64,000 bases of DNA from Ricordea florida (Eukaryota; Cnidaria; Anthozoa; Corallimorpharia; Ricordeidae), in assembly GCA_949710005.1 (NCBI GenBank), contig OX453276.1, positions 26,772,846 through 26,836,845 of the forward strand, given 5' to 3'. Positions within the stretch are counted from its first letter, which is position 1; the number at the start of each line of letters is the position of its first letter. Below, in pieces: positions 46,342 to 58,104 of this stretch. The translations under genes were made by a program, and so were the position numbers. Below the pieces are notes generated by a model. It had not been told where the DNA came from. It searched no databases and saw nothing but the letters and a program-made list of their open reading frames with translations.

Positions 46342-46385
46342 ATCGCGACGTTTCGACTGCTTACTGCTAGTCTTCTTCAGGCGAT
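46342..46385 (-). ncRNA. Hammerhead ribozyme with minimal stem III
   Basis: Minus strand: stem I ATCGC, CTGAAGA (CUGANGA with N = A), stem II GACT/AGTC with a ten-base loop, GAAAC-GTC, then GCGAT closing stem I. Stem III is only AC/GU, self-complementary as ACGT, as in Penelope-type hammerheads proposed to act as dimers. The cleavage triplet is GUC. One unpaired A follows CTGAAGA. Confidence 0.6.
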
Positions 46386-46832
46386 GAGGTCGACTTATGT
46401 AGCTGTGTGGTCTGCTTTGAAACAACATTTCTCCATCGTTTCTAGACGTGAAGTCGGTATTCCGGAATTCTGTGAGTCTGCGGTCCATTTCCGCTCAGCG
46501 GACTCCCAAAACCTTAACATCAATCGAGGGACCAAGTGACGGAAGTGGAATTTCTCCCACACTGCTATAACTCGTTCATTGCTTCGCATTCACGAGTTAA
46601 CAAAAAGAAGGTAAAAATCTGTGTATGTTGTGGTTCAATTTTATCCATGGTTTAAATTGTATTTTCCTTTGTTTCAAACTTATTATGAACATTACCATAC
46701 CAAGAAAATCTTCGTCACCTTTTTACACATTCAACTCATTCAAGTCATATACAATGCCAGATATTTCAACCTTCGCTGACGAAACAAAAAATTGGTGCGT
46801 AAAATTCATGCAAAGATCAAAACATTAATGTT

Positions 46833-47210
46833 GCTTCATGTACGAATTTCCCTGCTAGCAGAGGCCACTTTTCCTTGTATTCGGCGTGCGGGAGCAAAGA
46901 CTGACCTCTGCCATGGGTCGAATCGGTTTCGGTTGAGCATGCGCCGCGGTTTCTTAACGACCGAACCATGACGTAAAGATGACGTGATACTTTTAGCACA
47001 CATTCCTATGCGGGCTCATGAAATGACAGCGGAAATACTGTAAATGTATGCGCGAGACTCTGGCGGCTGAAGTTACTGTCAGCAAACAATACGGGGACAG
47101 GACCCCCGTCCACGACCGCCGAAGGGAGCTTCATCAAAGACCGAATACACGCTGAATACAAAGAAAAGGAGCCTCTGCTAGAAGGGAATGTACGATTTAG
47201 CGTTGTTTAC
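46833..47210. mobile_element. Inverted-repeat element (MITE-like)
   Basis: The left arm (about 46830-46885, GTACGAATTTCCCTGCTAGC) and right arm (about 47150-47207, GCCTCTGCTAGAAGGGAATG) are imperfect complements of about 55 bases. The interior has no coding signal. Confidence 0.55.
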
Positions 47211-48249
47211 TGGTATTTTTTACTAGTTGTTTCCGGACAAACGCTCTTTTACAAAATCATAAATTTACCAGAAACGTGATAGGGCATATAAGGAAGACTA
47301 AACTTCAAGGACTTTGCAAGACCAAGGAGAGAAATCAAGTACTCCTCAAGTATCTAAAGCAAATTCAAGGAGCCTTTAAGACACCTGCTAAGATTCATGA
47401 CGGCTTTTCAAGACTGTACGGGAATACGGATTGTATGGAACAATGCGCTGAACTCGCCAAGTTCACTAAAAGTCGAGTGTTCTCGTCAAATCAGTCATGA
47501 TGCCATGAGACGTCATTGCCTATGATAAACTGAAAGTCAGATCGTGAATTGTTTTGTTTTATAGCTAGGTTAATAAGTGCGTTGGATAAATTGGTCAAAG
47601 AATTGAACCTACATTACGACATATTTTCAAAAACTTGCATTGTAAGATTTTTGTATTTACTATTAGGGTAAATCTCTTGCAAATGTATGAGGGAGTTAGA
47701 AATTTGTTTTGATTTCAAAGAAAGAGTATAAGTGCTAGAGCAAATGTTGCATTTACTTCACATTTAATCATGAACGCCGCAGTGCCAAATATCTGTGTTT
47801 ATATTCATTTTCGAATTGTATCAAATAAGGCTCAAATAATTATAGAGCTCTAAATTTGCATTTATATTTGCTCAGTTTTAAAATGCTTGCAAATCAAGTG
47901 TTTCGTCCAGTGTTTCGTCCAGTAAAAATACCACGTAACCAGGAGCGCATTGGTAATAGTCATGGGCTCCCGATGTAACTCATGAAAGAAAATTTTTGTG
48001 TTGTTGGAAACACGGGTGGAATAATTATTCTGCCCTCATACGTGTAAGGAAACACTGTTTTTAGCCCGTTACCATGGCAAAAGCATCTTTTATTTAATTA
48101 TATGTCACAGAATTTATTGCGCAGTTCTGCTTTGATATTTTGAAATTGTTTTAAGTTCTTTTTAATTCTAGAGCACACATACACTACGCCCTTGTGTATT
48201 CTTAAATTAATCGAGTGTAAACAAAAAAATTATACTTAGGCCACTTAAT

Positions 48250-49260
48250 TTAATTGGTTCCTTTCACCATTTGTACAGGAGCTATCCTCGATCCCCGGGA
48301 CAGCACGTCTAGATTAAATCTCTGCGTATTTCGGCAACAACCGCTTAAAAAACGTTTTGCGGACGAGCGAAAGTTGGCGCTTTGGAATGTATAGATTATG
48401 GGGTTGATACATGAATTGGACACAAGTAGCAGAAATGAGATTCGCCGAAATAGATAAATGTCCACAACTTTAGACAGGTACGTGGAAAGTAGGAGAAATG
48501 CCAGTCGTGGAAGATAACACAGTGTAAACACGACAGTTACTGTAACAAGCATTTTAACGACTTTTTGCTTGTCGCGATAGTCGTCGCCACGAGTTCCTCC
48601 CGAAGAGGAGTTGAGAATTTCTCCAAAGTAAAACCCTCTGATGATTGTAAAATAACAGAAACAAATGGTGGCGAAAACTGCAAATAGTAGAACTCCAGCC
48701 AAGATCCAATACACTTGAGAGTTGAAAACAAATTTGCATATTCCGATCTCTTCGTCGAACTCTGTGTAGACAAGAAGGGGTAGGGTGAACAGTATGGATG
48801 ACAGCCAAGAAAAACCTATGGCATACCACACAGATGTGCTTGTCAAGCGCAGGGCGATACGCATAGGCCTAATGAGAGCATTGAACCTTTCGATAGCTAG
48901 AAGTCCAAGAGTGAATATAGAGACATTAAGCGAGATGCTAGCTAAAGTAGACTTCGTTATCAAAGTACAGACAATGCGACCTAGCGTCCCCATAGGATGT
49001 TGAATCAGCTTCAGGAAAGTAAACGGTATAAGAGATATGACGGTCAACAAGTCTGCAACAGCGATATTTCCCAGGAGATAATTCGTCGTATTTCTTAGCG
49101 ATCTCGTTCGGTGAAACACGGCAATGGACAACGAATTTCCAACGAGTCCGACAGCAATTACGATAGAGTAGAAGACGGTGAAAACGATTATCTCGGAGTT
49201 GGTTGATACGCCTGGTGCAATCGTTTCCCTTGTCATCACATCGGTAATATTTCCAGCCAT
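48250..49260 (-). CDS. Class A (rhodopsin-like) GPCR, single exon
   Basis: 336 residues from ATG 49260, or 384 from ATG 49404. I prefer 49260 because MAGNITD gives an extracellular N-glycosylation site and the extra N-terminus is not signal-like. Seven spans are visible: GLVGNSLSI (TM1 Asn), NIAVADLL (TM2 Asp), Cys in RIVCTL, ERF in place of DRY at the end of TM3, Trp in FSWLSS (TM4), Cys in GICKF (extracellular loop 2, likely disulphide partner), CYLP in TM6, and NSCINPIIY in TM7 (NPxxY). The Cys pair after TM7 (GCC) could be palmitoylated. It most resembles peptide or orphan cnidarian receptors; the ligand cannot be told. Intronless structure is common for cnidarian GPCRs. Confidence 0.88.
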   Translation of the reverse strand: MAGNITDVMTRETIAPGVSTNSEIIVFTVFYSIVIAVGLVGNSLSIAVFHRTRSLRNTTNYLLGNIAVADLLTVISLIPFTFLKLIQHPMGTLGRIVCTLITKSTLASISLNVSIFTLGLLAIERFNALIRPMRIALRLTSTSVWYAIGFSWLSSILFTLPLLVYTEFDEEIGICKFVFNSQVYWILAGVLLFAVFATICFCYFTIIRGFYFGEILNSSSGGTRGDDYRDKQKVVKMLVTVTVVFTLCYLPRLAFLLLSTYLSKVVDIYLFRRISFLLLVSNSCINPIIYTFQSANFRSSAKRFLSGCCRNTQRFNLDVLSRGSRIAPVQMVKGTN

Positions 49261-50212
49261 TTTGAGATTGGCTTTGCTGGATGGGTTTAGTAGAGTAAAC
49301 AGTAGAAGGTTTGCCAAGGAATGACTGCGTTTCGGTTTTGCAGCTAGACGACAAATTAGAACGAAAACTGGATAGTGACTTGAAAGCACAAACCAGCTGC
49401 CCATTATTTTCTTTCAGAATCTGATATTTTCAATTCCAATCATTTCACTTAGGACGGCTCGCTGTATTGACCATCAACATTAGCCAATCATTTTTCAACG
49501 ATTAAAAGCCTTAAAAACTCAGACTTGTTTTAATTATGCTCAGAGCCAGGATCTTTTTTGATTTAAGTTTAGTCGGAAGTTACCAATTTGTACAGCAAAA
49601 ATAGACAGCTTTGTGGGAACTTTTCATGAAAATTTGTGTTTTTTTTTTCTTTGGACAAAATGTTGCAATCCTTATTCACCATATGCGGCTCTAAACTTTT
49701 TACTTATGCACTTAAACAGTGACATCAATCATTTTCAGCAAACAGTAAATTATGGAATATTTATATTTAGCACGGCTTCTGAGTCGTGCCAAGGGAATTT
49801 AATTTTTAAGGAAACTTGATATTTTGTCTACAAATGAACAAAGTCAAATTTAGCTCTTTGATACATTTTTAGTATTCTTGGAAACGCTTAAGGTCTTCCT
49901 ACGACGAATTTTAACTGGTCATTATCGGCTTAAGTCATATCATATATCGAAACAGTTCAACCTTTAATAGGGACAACAATAGACCAAGGTAACAACGTAC
50001 AGAAGAAGTGAATCACCACTCTGCGACTAGCCTTGTCTTATCAGTTTATTGTAATATCCGAATTTAGAGAACAGATACCGCAAAATAACGGCTAAACGCA
50101 CTTTTTGGTTAAACTTCAAAGCTATATGATCAAAACAATGAACTTTAGTGACTTGTACAAAATCGTGTTACATATAAACTCATTACAGAAAGTAGATCAC
50201 GAACTCTTGGGT
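49261..50212. other. Intergenic between GPCR start and gene B 3' end
   Basis: AT-rich unique sequence. It must contain the GPCR promoter and the gene B 3' untranslated region (both minus strand). No motif strong enough to call was found. Confidence 0.4.
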
Positions 50213-50648
50213 TTAACGGATGTACCAGCTTCCTTCTGGTATATCCACGTTTTTCTTAATATTCAGGTTACGTTGACCTCTACCACAGGCGTCCAACACA
50301 GCGTCGCCCACTCCAGGATATGATGTCATCACCACCTTGTATAGAGATGAGTACCTTGAGGCTCTTGCAGACAGCGTAAAGCCAAAGTCGAAACCGGTTT
50401 GAATTGTAGTCGGATATGCATCGCAATACGGCACATTCTTAGGAGATTCCAGCGAACGACACGAAATGTTTCCGGGACGAAATGTCACGATGCTGCCTAT
50501 GTCATCTTTGCAAATTAACCAGTTTATCTGGCTTGATTTCAACAGCACTTCACGACCGATCACTGACCACAAACTGAAGTTCAAAGCTCCTCGGTAAGAT
50601 TCGTTCAGTGGAGGGGTATAAGAAATAGGAGAGGCGTATATGTCGAGC
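50213..50648 (-). CDS. Gene B exon 6: C-terminal half of the fibrinogen-like region
   Basis: 436 nt after ATCGTTGTAG. Shares PPLNESYRGALNFSLW and the final GSWYIR with gene A, but the middle is diverged and seven codons longer, so the putative ligand surface evolves fastest here. Confidence 0.85.
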
Positions 50649-53379
50649 CTACAACGATAAACAAGAAACAGATAAATATTCCTAGCAGTATACAGGGTGT
50701 TTACGCCATCATGAACCTAGTTTAATGGGCTTGTTCCCACTAGTGTCACACAGCTCAGTGGCAGAGGATCAGAACTAGTAATCCGAGTTTGCCTGAGACA
50801 GTGCTGAAAATACATCTTTCTTTTTATGCAATTAAATCTTTAAGCCCCGAGGCGTCTCCTTGTGACGAGTAAAATCGTCTGGCGTTATCCAGAGTAAAGT
50901 CTATAAAGACACTATTGGGGGTTAAAGGGTTAAGGAGGTAATTTTAACCCTTTAAGCCACGAGGGGTCTTCCTGTGACGAATAAAATCGTCTGGCGTTAG
51001 CCCCAGTAAAATCTGTAAAGACACTATTGGGGCTAAAAGGGTTAGTTGCAACTTGAAGACAGCCCCCTTTCCTACACTACAACGCCAGTGTCCATTTCTA
51101 GTGGATGACAGCTCTGCAAAGGCTATACTGTTACCACAAATATTTTTGGCATTCATAAAATATATATTTCATGTACTTCGCCTTACCCGTGCCCTGGAAA
51201 GTCGGGTCTTGGTGTGAAACGAGAGTGAGGCGGAGCAACTATGACGTAGCTCCAAACTAGCGTCCAGCCTCCACCTTCCGTGTCTTGGTCGCAGTAGGTC
51301 TGAAAAGCATTATCCGGGGATCCGAGATCGAGGTCCACCCAATAAGTCCCGGATGGAACGCCAGGATAATGAGCCTGTAGTTCCTTGCAATTTCTCACAG
51401 CGTCCTTCCTATTTTTCCCTTATGTAATAAATTGTAATATAGATACAGTCAATGTAGTAATTGATTTTTATAATATAGCTACGTTCTTACGCGCGCTCTG
51501 ATTGGTCAAAAACCTATGTTTTATCAGAGTATAAAACCTAGAAAAAGCGTGTTTTATTGTTTTTCGCCACATTACCTCCACGCGACAATTCTCTAAGAGA
51601 TGGCGAAAAACATTTTTCTTTGAAGAAATTCATGACGGGAATTCTCTGCGAAGCAGCAGAAAGTTTTGAAGCTGAGAATAATAAAACAAATAAAGAAGAA
51701 GAAGCGAAAAAAGTCGAGAATTTGGTATTAAATGGCGTTGGTTTGTCAATCTGTGTGCTTTGTTGTTTCTTCTCGCGGCATGTAAAATCTATATCATAAA
51801 GCGAATAAAGAAGCCTAAGCCGTGTATTACACTGTGATTAAAACACTCCAGGCATTTGAGAACACTCGAGAAGTGTAGAAAACACTCGCCTGCGGCTCGT
51901 GTTTTCTACATTTCACTCGTGTTCTCAAATGCCCGTCGTGTTTTATCACAGTGTAATACACGGCTTAGGCTTCTTTATTTGTTAAATAATTCGCCATTTA
52001 TAAGGAAAAGACATACATGCTGGGAAGTCATAAACTAGTTGTACGCCTATACCTCATGGTGGCTAGAATGTGGGCATTGCAAGCGGGTGGACGATCAGAC
52101 ATATTTAATGCTAGGCTGGTTTGAAATGATTTGAAAAACCCCAGTTCGTCACAAATGCTCCATTCATGTCGTATTTTGATATCTCTTTTATATTGATATC
52201 CTCTCAAACGAGTTTGAATTTTCGATAAAACATGGCTCGATTCTTGCATCCTTCAGTTTGATTGTTTGAAAAGCTTTTGAAATACTGAAAACGGTGCCCT
52301 CTTTTACATCGAATAATTGTGTCAAAAATGCTCCGTTATGCGTGGTGTTTTTAAGTCTCCTAGCGATGTTTGATCACGGATACATCTCTGAATGAGGTAG
52401 GATTTGCTTGGCCTTGAGTTCAAATCTCGTTGCAGCCTGGTCTTTTAAATTTTCACCGGCTGAATTGCAACTGCTAAAAATGACATTAATACGGCAAACC
52501 TGATGTCAAATTACACTGTTTTTCGTGTTTAAGTGATGAAACACTATTGGTTTGAAGAAGCTTTCAACTCACAAAAAATGGTTTGTGAAAAGAGTTGATA
52601 AAAAGTTTTACTAACGTAACATTTAACCCTTTTAGTCCCAGTAGTGACCATCATCCAATTTCACATTACAAAATTCACTGTTTATCAGCCATTCATGTTA
52701 TGAGAATAACGAAAATGATCCCCGAAAAAGAGTTGTATTGATATTTAAACCAATTCTCCTCCGTAGTACCATAAAACATATATGAAAACAGTTAGGAAAA
52801 AGCGAATATTGATATTTGGGCTTAAAGCTGACCTTTCGAGCGTGAGCTATTGGCAAGTTTTCAACCCTAACTTACCTGTTCTCGGAATTATGGAAACTTC
52901 GACCCTCTTTCTAACTGTTCCGTAAAAGTTACTGGCGCGGCAAATGTATACGCCTGAATCCTCTAAGCGTATCTCCCTAATAACCAGATTGTTTCCTTCT
53001 CGCTTTGCTCGGTCTTGAGGTAGAAGGCGGAAGTCGGCCCTTGTCCATTTAACAGTCGGTCTAGGGTAGCCTTTCGCCTGGCAAAGCAGCTTGACGTCAT
53101 CATGCAGTTTAGCAGTCATCTTCCAAGTAAAGCTGAAAATCGCAGGTTTGCCTAAAAACGAAAGTAACGTAAGTAGAACATAACTTGGCTGAATACCTCT
53201 GGTATCACGAAATTTTCCTGGAGTCGAATGTTAAGTTTTATTACTGGAGATTCCGATTCGATTTCGTAAATCTAAAAACTCCCTCAACCGAACCAAGTCA
53301 TACATATACTGTGTGTTTTAAGTGTTAAATATATATATTCAGCAATTATTCCACGAAATCGGGTCGTATATGAGCTAAT

Positions 53380-53412
<33 letters not shown>

Positions 53413-55225
53413 AGCTCATATACGACGAGATCGAGTGAAATAATTGTTTTATTATATCTCTAAACCCTCGCTTATGAAACACTGGAATTAGTTTGTACGA
53501 CAAGAATTGACTTTGTTATTGTTTTTGAATAGAACCATGTTGTTGTCGAGCCGACATATTGTAGAGCCGATGTGTAAAAAAGTTTCAAACACGAGTCCGG
53601 CTCGTTTTTAAACATCTCTTTAATGTACTTGGAGTCAATTTTTTTCGAGTTAGCAAATTAGTTTGAGAATTTTAAAGTGGAAAAAGTAAGTAGTTTACGG
53701 GCTTCACAGATTTTTCAAAATGGCGGCTGTGTGTAAGAGTTTCACTTTCGTTCGTAATAGACAATTTCGCAATATAATTTGCTCACTTACCGTCGAATAA
53801 TTTCATCCCATATTTATTTGCTTTGGTAGTATCTTTTGGTGTATGATTTTTAAGCAAGACTTGAATTTCTCCCTGCCTAATTCAAGAAATCATCCCTCCA
53901 TGATGGCAGTTTTCCGTGCCAATGGTATATTTAGTAAATAAACCCCTTCTGGCGGCTGGTATATCGGAGGATAATGCCCGCGGCTGAGAGATTGTCCGAA
54001 AAATGAACAGTTGGCCGAGAAGCGAAGCTTCGAGGGCATATGTGAAATTTTGAGGACAGTCTCTCAGCCAAGGGCATTATCCTCCGTATACCAGTAAGCC
54101 AGAAAGGGGTTTATTTATTTTATAACCCTCCGCGATCGCGAGTTGATTCTTACTTTGAACGTGTTGAAGAAAAAGTAAAACAAGTCGTCTGACTGGGATT
54201 GCGACTGACGCAAACACTGCACGTACATTGATTGGTTAAGATTGTTTTACGTAAGCTGTGATTGGACCAGAGCTTGACAAGCTGTCATGTCGAACATACT
54301 CTCGCAACGCCCCTTACATGAAAATCGAGAAAACACGGCACTTTGGTTTATTTTGTCAACTGCGTTGTTCGAGAAGTCAAAGCTAAACGTTTCCAGTGTA
54401 TTAGAAAAGAAAATTCAACAATACCACTAACACTGCGAAAGAAATTACACCCATGAAAAAGAGAAATTGGAAAACCTGGTGTTGTTGGAGGATTTACGTT
54501 AAAAGTTGATTGTTCGCAAACTTTGCTTTGTTGTTGAATGGCGGGCGCTGAGTAGGTCGAAGAAAAAACAAACAGGTGGAAGAACTATAGTTCCAAGAAT
54601 AGATTGAACGGACTTAACTGAATTTTGTTGAGCTATTAATCGACCGATATTTGCCGATGACTCGAACAGTTTTTCTGTACTTGGCTTTGCATTGTTCGAC
54701 TTGAGGGATTTATATTTATCTCTTGCGTAGTTTATCGTTTTTGGCTTGGAAAGTTTTCTCAACTGGCAGCTTTAAAGACAGTGGGAAGTGTAGCTTTGTG
54801 CAAAACCAGCCTTTTTGCAAATTTCAGTGGGGAGATTTTCAAGAATTTGATTGCCCAAGGGTTCGTAACTTTTGCTCACCTCGAGGCCAAAAACACCAGC
54901 AGCTTATTTTGTTGATTTTCTGTTTTATCCGGAGCTACAGCTGCGACTAACTACTTGACTACGATCACTGGATTCTACAAAACGAGTTTGTTTAAAAAGA
55001 GACTGACTTTGTTGTGTTTTCTTACGACTGAAAAATCGCAGGGCAAATATCCACGCGGCCGAGGTCAGTATCGCCTGATACCCGGCCAGCTATTTGACAC
55101 CATGTGACCCAAAATAACCAATAAAATAGCGCGAAAATTAATCAGTGGGTTATAAGAGCTGATATACTATGAGTAGGGAACCAATCAGAGCGCGCGTTTG
55201 CTCATATACAGGGGTTGCAGATATA

Positions 55226-55265
<40 letters not shown>

Positions 55266-55284
55266 TATATCTGCATATATCTGC

Positions 55285-55326
<42 letters not shown>

Positions 55327-58069
55327 ATAGTGAATTGTGATAAGGTTTACTATATGCTTCTGTCTATTCTCATCTGTGGATCAAACCGCTCAAACCGTAG
55401 TCAGTACATACCTATATATATATATATATGGTATATATGGTATATATGGTAAGCATGGTTCCCTAACAATTCAATTCACAATTTAAGGCTCACTCATTTT
55501 CCCTTCACTATCAAAAATGCAGTGTAATTTTTTTTCCGGAAAGCGGCTAAACACTGCTGCATTGTGATAAGGTTTACTATATGCTTCTGTCTATTCTCAT
55601 CTGTGGATCAAACCGCTCCATGTCACCAATCTGTTCAAAGCTACTGATCAGTAATGTAGTCAGCCATGGTTTGTATTACTATCTAGAGTGGTCCTAACTT
55701 TTTTTCTGTGGACCAAACCATACAGTATGACCATTCTTTGGAAAGCTACTTCGCAGTAATGTACGATAGCACTGTTTGTCTTAAGAGGCAGTGACAAATT
55801 GTGACAAATCCTTGGAAAGCTACTGAGCAGTACTGTACTGTGGTACTGTTTGTTTTACTGTACAGTGTGGTTCTAACTTTTTCATCTGTGGATCAAACCA
55901 TGCAGTGTGACCATTCCTTGGAAAGCAACTGAACAGTGCTGTACTGTGATACTGTTTGTTTTGCTATACAGTGTGGTTCTAACTTTTTCATCTGTGGATC
56001 AAACCATGCAGTGTGACCATTCTTTGTAAAGCTACTGAACAGTACTGTACTGTGGTACTGTTTGTTTTACTATACAACGTGGTTCTAAGTTTTTCATCTG
56101 TGTATCAAACCATGCAGTGTGACCATTCTTTGGAAAGCTACTGAACAGTACTGTACTGTGGTACTGTTTGTTTTACTATACAACGTGGTTCTAACTTTTT
56201 CATCTGTGTATCAAGCTATGCAGTGTGACCATTCTTTGAAAAGGTACTGAACAGTGCTGCCCAGCAGTACAGGCTGTGTCACTATACAGTGTGGTTCCGA
56301 CGTGTTCATCTGTGGATTAAACGATGAAGTGGGACTATTCTTTGGAGAACTACTGAACAGTACTTTCCTACAAGCTCTTAAGCCTCTTGCAAAAGATTCC
56401 TTTTTTTCTCTGTCATCAATTTAGCGTTTTTATTTCGTTGATATGTGCGCATGAAATCATTCTTAGAGTCAACCTACCTTGAACTATTATTTCCGCTGTA
56501 GCATTTGCTTTTCCATTTGCGTTAACCGCTGTGCAGACGTACTTCCCCGCGTCCTCGGGTCTTGCTTGTGTTATTGTTAGGTTTCCATCTGAATTGATAG
56601 CCACGCCTGTACTGCCCCTTTTCCACATAACTGAAGGCGTTGGTTTGCCGAAAGCAAGGCACCTGAAAGTGGCGGGAGCATTCTCCACGACGTGCAGAAG
56701 GTCAGGAGAGACGTAAACTGTTGGCTTAGAACGAATCGAATCACCGCTTCCACCAGGAAATGATGACCTCGCTAAATAGGGATCACCCTGATCACCGGTA
56801 TCTCCCCGGTATCCTTTTGGGCCCGGGTCCCCTGGCTCTCCGGTAACTCCGACATACCCTGGGTCTCCTTTTGGTCCACGATGCGCGTCCCCTGTTTGGC
56901 CAGGTCCACCTAGGAGGCAAGGTCAAAATGTTTAATTATGATCATTACGTTAGGGACGGACCATTAGAAAAGTGATGGGGGGGGGGGGGAAACAAAAAAA
57001 AAATTCATGCAAGGGAAAATGGCAAGAAAAAAAATTCATGCAAAGACGAAGGTAAAAAAAAAGTTCATGCAGAAGGAAGGTCCAATTGTGACTTTTTCAC
57101 ACGTAGTAAAAAAAATTCGTGCAGAGGGGTTCACCTGAAAAAGAAATTCGTGCAAGCGAAACAAAAAATTCGTGCAAGCTGAAAATTCCCCACCCCCCCC
57201 CCCTCCCCATCAATTTTCTAATGGTCCGTCCCTTAGTTACTAGAGCAACCAAATGCGCAAAAAAATCTCTGTTTTTGTATTACCACTATGGTGGAAATTT
57301 AAGGTTTCTTGCTTACTCTGACGCTACTCTTTTTCTTCTGACCAAACCATGCAGTGTGACCATTCTTTGTAAAGCTATAGAACAGTATTGTACTGTGGTA
57401 CTGTTTGTTTCATTATACAGAGTGGTTCTAACTTTTTCATCTGTGGATCAAACCATGCAGTGTGACCATTCTTTGCAAAGCTACTGAACAGTACTGCACT
57501 GTGGTACTGTTCGTTTTACTATACAGTGTGGTTCTAACTTTTTCATCTGTGGATCAAACCATGCAGCGTGACCATTCTTTGTAAAGCCACTGAACAATAC
57601 TGCACTGTGGTACTGTTCGTTTTACTAAACAGTGTGGTTCTAATTTTTGTCATCTTTGCATTGATCAAACCCCATATTGCGTGGCCTTTCAATTCTTTGA
57701 TAAGCTACAGAACAATATTTAATAGTATTATAGAGTGTTATATCGGTAAAAGGGCCTACCTTTTCTTCCTACTCGTCCTGGCATTCCACGCACTCCTTTA
57801 TCCCCTGGCGTACCTGGTAAACAAACCTTTCCAGGGTTAGAGCAGACTTGGGAGGCAATGACTGAGCGAAACTGGGCTCGAATTTCGTTCCTTATGTTTT
57901 CAATTGTTGCAAGATTGACATCCCGGCGTGCTCTTAAGTTAGCGCTGTCGTCTGAAATAGAATAAAATGGATGATATATATCGATGTGTCTTTCTCAGTT
58001 TGGTTAGACAACTATTTTGTACATAGATTAATCATGAGACTGTGCAAATTATTTCAAGGGCGATAATAG

Positions 58070-58104
<35 letters not shown>

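Larger units (their letters stand above)
45690..48249. other. Intergenic between Helitron remnant and GPCR gene
   Basis: Holds degenerate short tandem motifs around CGTAGATTTGTTCGTATTTC (45900-46090), a Penelope-type fragment with a hammerhead at 46347-46380, and an inverted-repeat element at 46833-47210 (CTGCTAGCAGAGGCCACTTTTCC and near complement). An unassigned 74-codon plus frame (47276-47500) shows no family signal. The rest is AT-rich and unassigned. Confidence 0.45.

Noticed and set aside
45868-46488. 206-codon minus-strand open frame
   Set aside because: It runs through a hammerhead ribozyme and degenerate tandem motifs. Composition is repeat-driven and no domain is recognisable.
49261-49404. 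48-residue N-terminal extension of the GPCR
   Set aside because: It is basic and not signal-like. The inner Met is followed directly by an N-glycosylation site and gives a normal receptor length. It remains a possible alternative start.
55198-55452. 84-codon Tyr/Ile-rich frame
   Set aside because: Translation of TA repeats interrupting the satellite.
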